Below, in pieces: positions 1 to 5,461 of a stretch of DNA of 8,998 bases. Each line of letters begins with the position of its first letter. Positions within the stretch are counted from its first letter, which is position 1. Origin of the DNA: CAYUVV01 sp964461325 (GTDB lineage Bacteria > Patescibacteriota > Minisyncoccia > Phycocordibacterales > JACOZG01). Position numbers and translations under genes: made by a program. The DNA lies in contig CAYWTW010000030.1 of assembly GCA_964461325.1 (NCBI GenBank), forward strand, positions 1-8,998, read 5' to 3'. Under the pieces are notes generated by a model, which made no database searches, was not told the origin of the DNA, and saw only the letters and a program-made list of their open reading frames with translations.

Positions 1-1
1 G

Positions 2-121
2 GGCGGGGTGGTCGTTCAGCCAATTCGAATTATGCCTTCGACGACGTGGGTGTTTGATGGTTCGCCGTCGTCAGCGATTTATTATCACAGCCCGCAAAGG
101 GCTGGCGTAGTTTGGCATTAG
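2..121 (+). CDS. Possible 3' end of an unrecognised gene (partial)
   Basis: Frame 2 is open from the window edge to a TAG at 119-121, giving about 39 residues that end in AGVVWH. I do not recognise the product. The other frames all contain stops in this stretch, and the minus strand offers only a 15-codon ORF starting inside the kinase stop codon. If real, this gene would converge on the minus-strand kinase and overlap its stop by 4 bp, which fits the tight packing here. An open frame this short could easily arise by chance, so this stretch may simply be intergenic. Confidence 0.3.
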   Translation, partial: GGVVVQPIRIMPSTTWVFDGSPSSAIYYHSPQRAGVVWH

Positions 122-1116
122 ATTTCCTTTGGTCGATAATCTGCTGGCGCGCCGGCCAAAAGTTTTTCGAGCTCTGGGCGGGTCAAGAGTCCAGCCTGGG
201 CGCCGATTTTCTGCACGACCGACATTGAATTAATCGGGCCCCAACGTAGGGCTTCCGGCAGTCCTAATCCCAGAGCCAGCGCCGCGGTAACGGTGGAAGA
301 GAAGGCGTCGCCGGCGCCAGTGCGCTCAAATGGCGGTTGGGGGTCCGGGTAGGGCGGCATGAACCACCGGTGCGCGCCATCGTCGGCGTAGGCGCCTTCT
401 GGACCGTCAGTGATAATCGCGATTTTGGGGCCCAGGGCGCGTAGGCCGGTCAATAATTCCTTAATTGGCGCGCCGGCTTCGATGCCGAGGATGAGTCGGG
501 CTTCGTCTGTGTTGCAGAAAAATATTTCACTGCGTCGGTATAGGTTGGTTAGGGTTTTGGCCCCGATTTTAATTTGAAAGGTGCCGGGTTGGAAAGCTAG
601 TTTTATTTCCTGATTCTTATTCAAGTAGTCAACAATCGTCTCGTGATAGGTGAGCGAATGCTCGCCGAGCGAGCTCAGGTAGAGCCAGCGCGGAGTGCCG
701 AGCGCGGGCAATTGATAGGGATATTTTTCATGTTTGATTAAAATGGTGCGGTCGTCGGCGTACCAGAGAACGTAATGATAATTAGTTTTAAGCTCTTGAT
801 GCTGGCGTACGAAGCTCGTGTCTACTTTGTTTGAACGGAGAGCGGCGAGAGCTTCGCGGCCGTAGTCGTCGGCGCCGAGATCGGTCACGAGAGCGCTCCG
901 CAGACCTAAACGGGCGGCGGCGACGGCCGCATTGGGACTATTGCCCACGGCTGGCACCACCGTCACTGATTCGTAGGGCACTTTGGCCCCAAAATCCATG
1001 CAAATTTGGCAATCGGCGTGTTGTAGATCACAGTGGAGTTCAGCGTCTTTCAGGCGGATGAAAGCGTCGCTGACAATGTCGCCCAGGGCGATAAAATCAA
1101 ATTGATTTTCAGGCAT
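118..1116 (-). CDS. PfkB-family carbohydrate kinase
   Basis: This 332-residue cytoplasmic protein belongs to the PfkB/ribokinase family, which phosphorylates sugars or nucleosides with ATP. Visible family motifs are GDIVSDAF near residue 12, the Gly/Asn-rich VGNSPNAA at 57-64, GADDYGRE at 81-88, an NxxE motif (NTDE) at 202-205, TDGPEGAY at 236-243, and the ATP/anion-hole signature ERTGAGDAF at 264-272 with the predicted catalytic base Asp270. An N-terminal strip holds C29, C36 and C39 with H28 and H33, followed by FGAKVP, which I associate with a CPR/archaeal-like subfamily. Length is typical. The gene diverges from an aldolase gene, which makes a fructose-phosphate substrate plausible, but family members also use ribose, adenosine or other sugars and specificity cannot be read from the sequence. 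The start is supported by an extended -10 element that ends 6 nt before the ATG. Confidence 0.9.
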   Translation of the reverse strand: MPENQFDFIALGDIVSDAFIRLKDAELHCDLQHADCQICMDFGAKVPYESVTVVPAVGNSPNAAVAAARLGLRSALVTDLGADDYGREALAALRSNKVDTSFVRQHQELKTNYHYVLWYADDRTILIKHEKYPYQLPALGTPRWLYLSSLGEHSLTYHETIVDYLNKNQEIKLAFQPGTFQIKIGAKTLTNLYRRSEIFFCNTDEARLILGIEAGAPIKELLTGLRALGPKIAIITDGPEGAYADDGAHRWFMPPYPDPQPPFERTGAGDAFSSTVTAALALGLGLPEALRWGPINSMSVVQKIGAQAGLLTRPELEKLLAGAPADYRPKEI

Positions 1117-1122
1117 GGGTTT

Positions 1123-1131
1123 AGTATAGCA
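1123..1131 (-). promoter_or_regulatory. Extended -10 promoter of the PfkB kinase gene
   Basis: The minus strand reads TGCTATACT, an extended -10 element (TGn plus a 5/6 match to TATAAT). Only 6 nt separate it from the ATG at 1116, so transcription should start at or next to the A of the start codon, giving a leaderless mRNA. No clear -35 was needed for the call. Confidence 0.6.
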
Positions 1132-1145
1132 AGAACCAGGCCTTG

Positions 1146-1154
1146 TGCTAAAAT
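1146..1154 (+). promoter_or_regulatory. Extended -10 promoter of the aldolase gene
   Basis: TGCTAAAAT is an extended -10 element (TGn plus a 5/6 match) whose hexamer ends 8 nt before the ATG at 1163. The transcript should be leaderless or nearly so. It lies back to back with the kinase promoter, with 14 bp between the two elements. Confidence 0.6.
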
Positions 1155-1162
1155 AAGAGTTA

Positions 1163-2035
1163 ATGAAAACCTTGCGTCAATGTTTGGCCGAGGCCGTGGA
1201 AGGACGTTGGGCCATTGGCCACTTTAATATTTCTAATCTGGAGACTTTGTGGGGGATTTTCCGAGCCGCGCGTCAACGCGATTTGCCAGTGATTATCGGT
1301 GTGTCCGAGGGGGAACGCGATTTCGTGGGTGTGCGACAGGTTGCGGCCCTGGTTAAGAGTTTGCGCGAACAATTTACTTATCCCGTTTTTTTAAACGCTG
1401 ATCATACTTATTCGGTCGAGCGCGTTCGAGAGGCGGTCGACGCCGGTTTTGACGCCGTTATTTTCGACGGGACTAAGCTCGGCTTGGAGGAGAATATCAA
1501 GGCCGCGCGAGAGGCCGTTGCTTATGCTCGTTCGATCAATCCCGAAATTTTAGTGGAAGGGGAGATCGGTTACATCGGCGCGTCGTCTAAGGTGCTTGAG
1601 AATTTGCCTGAAGGGGTTAGCTTGAGTCTGAAGGATTTGCCCGGGCCCGACGAGGCCAAAAAATTTGTGACGGAAACGGGCGTTGATCTGCTCGCGCCGG
1701 CCGTTGGTAATATTCACGGGATGTTCCGGGGCGGCGACCCCGCTCTGCAGATTGATTTAATTCGCTGGATTAGCGAGGCAGCAAAAATCCCTCTTGTGCT
1801 CCACGGAGCTTCTGGTAATAGCGACGCCGATATCAAAGCGGCGATTGCCGCTGGCGTGGCGATCGTGCACGTGAACACCGAACTCCGCGTGGCCTATCGC
1901 GATGCTCTTAAGAAAACTCTCGACGAACAGCCAGACGAAGTTGCGCCCTACAAATATCTGGCCCCGGCCGCCGCGGCCGTCAGCGAGGTTGTTGGCCGCA
2001 AACTGGATTTGTTTGTTTCTGCTCGAAGCGCTTAA
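1163..2035 (+). CDS. Class II fructose-bisphosphate aldolase-like protein
   Basis: This 290-residue protein matches the class II (zinc) ketose-bisphosphate aldolase family, which cleaves fructose-1,6-bisphosphate into dihydroxyacetone phosphate and glyceraldehyde-3-phosphate or catalyses a related reaction. Key elements are NADHT at 78-82 (predicted catalytic Asp80 and zinc ligand His81), FDGT at 101-104, VEGEIG at 131-136 (acidic metal-site residue), AVGNIHG at 180-186 (His185), LHGASG at 213-218 (His214) and the phosphate-binding VHVNTELR at 235-242. Length and motif order are normal for the family. The usual Gly-Gly-x-Glu-Asp loop after VEAELG is replaced by IGASSKV, so the active-site loop is divergent. 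Tagatose-bisphosphate or another ketose-phosphate substrate is possible. The ATG at 1163 follows the promoter directly and has no Shine-Dalgarno sequence. The neighbouring divergent sugar kinase supports a joint role in hexose phosphate metabolism. Confidence 0.9.
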   Translation: MKTLRQCLAEAVEGRWAIGHFNISNLETLWGIFRAARQRDLPVIIGVSEGERDFVGVRQVAALVKSLREQFTYPVFLNADHTYSVERVREAVDAGFDAVIFDGTKLGLEENIKAAREAVAYARSINPEILVEGEIGYIGASSKVLENLPEGVSLSLKDLPGPDEAKKFVTETGVDLLAPAVGNIHGMFRGGDPALQIDLIRWISEAAKIPLVLHGASGNSDADIKAAIAAGVAIVHVNTELRVAYRDALKKTLDEQPDEVAPYKYLAPAAAAVSEVVGRKLDLFVSARSA

Positions 2036-2069
2036 TTTATCTAATTTAGCCAGGATGGCCATGGTTTTC

Positions 2070-2097
2070 TTGCTTTTATTTGGGTTTGGTTTATAAT
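2070..2097 (+). promoter_or_regulatory. Promoter of the bL25 gene
   Basis: A perfect TATAAT lies at 2092-2097, with a weak -35 candidate TTGCTT at 2070-2075 (16-bp spacer). This is the only promoter in the window whose -10 lacks the upstream TG. The hexamer ends 15 nt before the ATG at 2113, so the leader should be about 9 nt. Its position also shows that the in-frame ATG at 2080, upstream of the -10, is not the start used. Confidence 0.6.
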
Positions 2098-2112
2098 CTC
2101 CAACACTTAATT

Positions 2113-2778
2113 ATGGTGGAATTAAAAGCAGAAAAACGTGAGGTTTTTGGCCGACGGCTTGCCCGCGAGCGGGCGGGCGGACGCTTGCCGGCGGTAGTTT
2201 ATGGCCACGGCAGCGAATCTTTGCCTCTTTTTATCCCGGCCATGGATTTTGGCCGGGTATATAAGGTTGCCGGCGAATCTAGCCTTGTCTCGTTGCAGGT
2301 TGTGGGAGAAAAAGTAAGCGAAGCGAAGCTGGTTCTAATCCACGACGTCGCTCGTGACCCGCTTTCGGCCGAGCCGACCCACGTTGATTTTTACGCTGTC
2401 GACAAGAATAAAGAGGTTGAAATCGGCGTCGCGCTCAACTTTACCGGTGTGCCGCCGGCGGTGAAGGAGCTGGGCGGAACTCTGGTCAAGGTGTTGCGCG
2501 AACTCTCGATCAGCGCCTTGCCGGCCGATTTGCCTTCGGAGATTGCGGTCCCCGTCGAATCGCTTACGGCTCTCGATAGCCAGATTTTGGCCCGCGATAT
2601 TAAATTGCCGAAGGGGGTTAAATTGATTGATAAGCCGGAAGCGGTGGTGGCCGCCATTTCCGTTGTGGAAGAGGAGGTGGAGGTGGCCGCGCCGGTTGAC
2701 TTGTCTCAAATCGAGGTAGAAAAGAAGGGCAAACAAGAAGAAGAGCCGGCGCCTGAGGGTGAGACCGCCGCTAAGTAA
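2113..2778 (+). CDS. rplY: Large ribosomal subunit protein bL25 (CTC/TL5 type)
   Basis: This 221-residue protein binds 5S rRNA in the large ribosomal subunit. The N-terminal L25 domain (about 1-95) shows the family start MVELKAEKREVFGRR, then LPAVVYGHG at 25-33 and PTHVDFYAV at 88-96. The C-terminal TL5 domain runs from about 100 to 185 and includes FTGVPPAVKELGG at 110-122. A charged tail rich in Glu, Lys and Pro (186-221) follows and is probably disordered. The start at 2113 is preferred over the in-frame ATG at 2080, because the family begins at this point and the promoter -10 lies between the two. There is no Shine-Dalgarno sequence. The next gene's promoter begins within 10 bp of the stop codon. 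Confidence 0.95.
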   Translation: MVELKAEKREVFGRRLARERAGGRLPAVVYGHGSESLPLFIPAMDFGRVYKVAGESSLVSLQVVGEKVSEAKLVLIHDVARDPLSAEPTHVDFYAVDKNKEVEIGVALNFTGVPPAVKELGGTLVKVLRELSISALPADLPSEIAVPVESLTALDSQILARDIKLPKGVKLIDKPEAVVAAISVVEEEVEVAAPVDLSQIEVEKKGKQEEEPAPEGETAAK

Positions 2779-2784
2779 ATTTTT

Positions 2785-2793
2785 TGCTATAAT
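2785..2793 (+). promoter_or_regulatory. Extended -10 promoter of the lytic transglycosylase gene
   Basis: TGCTATAAT is a perfect extended -10 element. The hexamer ends 10 nt before the ATG at 2804, which predicts a leader of about 3 to 4 nt. It sits in the 25-bp gap after the bL25 stop codon. Confidence 0.7.
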
Positions 2794-2803
2794 CCGGTGG
2801 ACT

Positions 2804-4135
2804 ATGTTTGGTCGCCGGATTTTTTTAGTTTTAAATATTTTTGGTTTTTTAGCCGTTGCTTTGATTGCCGCGGCGCAAACGACTTCGGCTGATCCGGTGG
2901 CCGCTCGCCGGGCGGCTTTGCAATCGGAGCTCACGGAGGTTGAGAAACAGATTGCCTTTCAAACCAAATTATTGTTTGCCAAACGTCAGGAGTCGGCCAG
3001 TATTGAACGCGACGTCGAGATTTTAAATTACGAGATTGAGCAGGCGCGGCTCAAAATCAAAGCCAAACGCCTAGAAATCGAGCGTTTGGGTGGCGACATT
3101 AATCGACGTGAAAACACCATTACCGAATTGGGTGAGCGGATCGAACAACAAAAACTTTCTTTGGCTGAACTGTTGCGCAAAATCCGAGTGGCCGAATCAA
3201 CCGACCTGATTGAATTCTGGTTAGCCGATGGCACCTGGTCGGACCTGCTGCAAAACGGCGATAGCTTCATTCAGGTCGAGCAGGCCATCCATGCCTCGTT
3301 TGAACGATTGCGGAATAACCAGACGATGGTAGGGGAGGAACGCGATGCTTTGGCGCGGCGACGGGCGTCGGAGATTGATGCCCAGAAAGCGATCGAATCG
3401 GAGCAGGCTTTGATCGCCAAGAAAGAGAAAGAAAAGCAGGTCCTGCTCGCGGCCAGCCGTAATCAAGAGAAGACTTATGAGCAGGTGTTACTCGAGCGCG
3501 AGCGTCGAGCCGTGGAGATCCGAACGGCCTTGTTTGCTTTGCGCGATACGGCGGCCATCCCCTTTGGTACGGCTCTTAAATACGCCACGGCCGCCTTCAG
3601 CAAAACAGGTGTTCGGCCGGCTTTTTTGCTGGCGATTTTGACCCAGGAGTCGAATTTGGGAGAGAACGTTGGTACCTGTAACCGCCCGACCGATCCGCCG
3701 GAAAAGCGTTGGCGACAAATTATGAAGCCCGAGCGTGATCACGCGCCTTACCTGCGCTTAACGCAAGCCCTTGGCCTTAACCCGGACGTTTTGCCCCTCT
3801 CTTGTCCGTGGCAGGGTGGTTGGGGCGGGGCAATGGGGCCGTCGCAGTTTATTCCTTCAACTTGGGAATCAATGCAGGCCAAGGTGAGCGTTGCCCTTGG
3901 GATTAGTACCGTGCCCAATCCGTGGGAGCCGGAGCACGCCTTTATGGCCTCGGCCGTTTTTTTGAAAGAGCTCGGCGCGGCGGCGGGTGGTTATAGCGCC
4001 GAACGGGAGGCGGCTCTGCGTTACTATGCCGGCGGCAATTGGAATAATCCGAAGAATGCTTTTTACGGTAATCAGGTGATGGAAAAAGCGCGCGATATCC
4101 AAGAAAATATGATTAATATCTTGCAGGGAATTTGA
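2804..4135 (+). CDS. Secreted coiled-coil protein with C-terminal lytic transglycosylase domain
   Basis: This 443-residue protein should act outside the cytoplasmic membrane on peptidoglycan. Residues 1-29 form a signal peptide: a basic MFGRR start, a hydrophobic core, and a likely cleavage site near TSA-DP or shortly before. Residues 33-130 and about 155-245 are heptad-rich coiled coil, split by a hydrophobic hinge (LIEFWLADGTWSDLLQ at 135-150), the layout of EnvC/PcsB-type cell-wall hydrolase regulators. Residues 250-443 resemble the MltB-like/SLT fold: AILTQES at 277-283 with predicted catalytic Glu282, GGAMGPSQFIPSTW at 341-354, and AALRYYAGGNW at 403-413. Its only two cysteines, C292 and C334, lie in this domain and may form a disulfide. 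Start choice: an in-frame ATG at 2759 lies inside bL25 and upstream of the promoter, whereas 2804 gives a clean signal peptide. It ends in TGA, so UGA is a stop codon here. A role in wall remodelling, division or envelope penetration by a secretion or pilus machine is inferred only. Confidence 0.88.
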   Translation: MFGRRIFLVLNIFGFLAVALIAAAQTTSADPVAARRAALQSELTEVEKQIAFQTKLLFAKRQESASIERDVEILNYEIEQARLKIKAKRLEIERLGGDINRRENTITELGERIEQQKLSLAELLRKIRVAESTDLIEFWLADGTWSDLLQNGDSFIQVEQAIHASFERLRNNQTMVGEERDALARRRASEIDAQKAIESEQALIAKKEKEKQVLLAASRNQEKTYEQVLLERERRAVEIRTALFALRDTAAIPFGTALKYATAAFSKTGVRPAFLLAILTQESNLGENVGTCNRPTDPPEKRWRQIMKPERDHAPYLRLTQALGLNPDVLPLSCPWQGGWGGAMGPSQFIPSTWESMQAKVSVALGISTVPNPWEPEHAFMASAVFLKELGAAAGGYSAEREAALRYYAGGNWNNPKNAFYGNQVMEKARDIQENMINILQGI

Positions 4136-4140
4136 TTAAA

Positions 4141-4149
4141 TGTTATTGT
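4141..4149 (+). promoter_or_regulatory. Extended -10 promoter of the rpmE-prfA unit
   Basis: TGTTATTGT is an extended -10 candidate whose hexamer matches TATAAT at four of six positions, so it is weaker than the others. It ends 10 nt before the ATG at 4160, the same spacing as at the transglycosylase and rpsB genes, which supports it. Confidence 0.45.
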
Positions 4150-4159
4150 TCCGAAATCA

Positions 4160-4453
4160 ATGAAAAAGGAGATACACCCTAAATATTATGAAGATGCGAC
4201 AGTAATCTGCTCTTGTGGCGAGACTTTTACGGTTGGCACTACCCAACCAGAGCTTAAGGTTGAGATTTGCAGTCGTTGCCACCCGTTCTTTTCGGGTACG
4301 GAAAAATTGGTAGATACAGCGGGCCGAGTTGAAAAGTTTAAAACCCGTCGGGCCAAAGCCGTGGTGACTAAACCCAAAGCCAAAAAAAGTTTGGCCAAGG
4401 TTAAAAAGCCGGCGGCGGGTCGGCGCCATGGAACTCTCCTCCTTCAAAAATAA
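4160..4453 (+). CDS. rpmE: Large ribosomal subunit protein bL31
   Basis: This 97-residue protein is bL31, which bridges the large and small ribosomal subunits. The N-terminal 60 residues are the conserved domain: MKKEIHPKYY start, CxC at C17/C19, CxxC at C37/C40, and HPFFSGTEKLVDTAGRVEKF at 41-60. The four cysteines make it the zinc-binding (C+) form. After residue 60 there is a strongly basic Lys/Arg/Ala tail (61-97), longer than in many bL31 proteins. The last 26 bp overlap prfA in another frame, so the final residues (MELSS-encoding region of prfA, GTLLLQK here) may be a by-product of the overlap rather than functional. No Shine-Dalgarno sequence precedes the ATG; the GGAG motif present lies just after the start codon. 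Confidence 0.95.
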   Translation: MKKEIHPKYYEDATVICSCGETFTVGTTQPELKVEICSRCHPFFSGTEKLVDTAGRVEKFKTRRAKAVVTKPKAKKSLAKVKKPAAGRRHGTLLLQK

Positions 4454-5384
4454 TCCCAAGACGGCTTATCTGGCTTCGGCCTACGAGGCGATTGGAAAGC
4501 AGATTGAAGAGGCGCGGGCGACGGCGCAAGCGGATCCGGAATTGGCTTTGCTGGTTGACGAGGAGATCAAGAAATTGCAGACGGCTCAACAGGAGCTGGA
4601 GGCGCAAATGACCGCGATTTTGGGAGCGGACGCGGCTGGTGTCCAAGCCGAGTCCGCGGCCAGAGAGCTGATTGTGGAAATCAGGGCGGGAGCTGGCGGT
4701 GATGAAGCCGCTTTGTTTGCTTCCGAACTGGCTCAAATGTATGAGCGTTACTCAGCCAAGCGCGGTTGGCAATTCAACCGAGTAGATCTGTCGGAATCAG
4801 ATTTAGGCGGTTTCCGCGAGGCGGTGTTTGAAATAAAGGGTGATGGCGCCTACGCCGCTTTGCGCCATGAGATGGGCGTGCATCGGGTCCAGCGCGTTCC
4901 CGCGACGGAAAAGCAGGGGCGCGTTCATACCTCGACGGTTTCGGTGGCCGTTTTGCCTTTGCGTTCCGCGGCAGCGGCCAAGATTAATCCAGCCGATTTG
5001 GAGATAACTTTTTCCCGTTCTGGCGGCGCCGGCGGCCAAAACGTCAATAAGGTGGAGACGGCCGTGCGGGTTTTGCACAAACCGAGCGGTTTGGTGATTC
5101 GTTCCCAGAGTGAGCGGAGCCAAGCTCGCAATCGGGATAAGGCGTTAAACATTTTGGCGAGCAAACTGGCCGCGGCGGCGGCCGAGGCCGCCGCGGCCGA
5201 CGAATCGCGCGTCCGTCGTGAGCAGATCGGTCGGGCCGATCGGTCGGAAAAAATCCGAACCTATAATTTTCCCCAAGATCGTTTAACTGATCACCGACTT
5301 AAGCAATCTTGGCGTAATCTGCCCAAGATTATGGCTGGCGAACTGGAAGATATCGTCGCCGCTTCTAATAAAATTTTGGGTTAA
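4428..5384 (+). CDS. prfA: Peptide chain release factor 1
   Basis: This 318-residue class I release factor recognises UAA and UAG and triggers peptidyl-tRNA hydrolysis. RAGAGGDEAALFA lies at 86-98; the codon-recognition tripeptide is PAT at 158-160 (the RF1 form, not SPF of RF2) within HRVQRVPATEKQGR; the catalytic GGQ is at 202-204 within SGGAGGQNVNKVETAVR; and RTYNFPQDRLTDHR at 277-290 is conserved near the C-terminus. The N-terminal domain 1 is about 25 residues shorter than in E. coli RF1, and an Ala-rich helix (KLAAAAAEAAAADES) replaces a variable segment. The ATG at 4428 is the only usable start: upstream in this frame there is no start codon before a TGA at 4365. The 26-bp overlap with rpmE and absence of a Shine-Dalgarno sequence suggest coupled translation. 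The methyltransferase gene prmC, often next to prfA, is not here. Confidence 0.95.
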   Translation: MELSSFKNNPKTAYLASAYEAIGKQIEEARATAQADPELALLVDEEIKKLQTAQQELEAQMTAILGADAAGVQAESAARELIVEIRAGAGGDEAALFASELAQMYERYSAKRGWQFNRVDLSESDLGGFREAVFEIKGDGAYAALRHEMGVHRVQRVPATEKQGRVHTSTVSVAVLPLRSAAAAKINPADLEITFSRSGGAGGQNVNKVETAVRVLHKPSGLVIRSQSERSQARNRDKALNILASKLAAAAAEAAAADESRVRREQIGRADRSEKIRTYNFPQDRLTDHRLKQSWRNLPKIMAGELEDIVAASNKILG

Positions 5385-5436
5385 AGTCAGATTTGGCTCG
5401 GTTGTGGATACTTGGCTCTCGATGGGCCTCTGGCCG

Positions 5437-5445
5437 TGGTATGAT
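5437..5445 (+). promoter_or_regulatory. Extended -10 promoter of the first repeat protein gene
   Basis: TGGTATGAT is an extended -10 element with a 5/6 hexamer match, ending 16 nt before the ATG at 5462. The leader should be about 10 nt. No clear -35 is seen at standard spacing. Confidence 0.55.
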
Positions 5446-5461
5446 TAACTCGACTATATTT

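Noticed and set aside
89..103. Short hairpin AGCCC-GCAAA-GGGCT near the end of the kinase gene
   Set aside because: The stem is only 5 bp and neither strand has a T-run after it, so it is not a credible terminator.
2049..2076. Hairpin-like GCCA-GGA-TGGC followed by T-rich sequence after the aldolase
   Set aside because: A 4-bp stem is too weak, and the T-rich part is better explained as the upstream part of the bL25 promoter.
2235..2257. 8-bp inverted repeat early in the bL25 gene
   Set aside because: It lies in a well-conserved coding stretch with GGCC-rich codons and no T-run; chance is enough to explain it.
2335..2934. 199-codon open frame on the minus strand opposite bL25
   Set aside because: It lies entirely over the well-supported bL25 and transglycosylase genes, and its product is Arg/His-rich with no family features, as expected of an antisense shadow.
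4166..4171. AAGGAG motif near the bL31 start
   Set aside because: It lies downstream of the ATG, so it cannot act as a Shine-Dalgarno sequence for bL31.
5393..5461. Upstream TTG start that would add 23 residues to the first repeat protein
   Set aside because: It would put the promoter -10 inside the gene and move the signal peptide away from the N-terminus; the ATG at 5462 is better.
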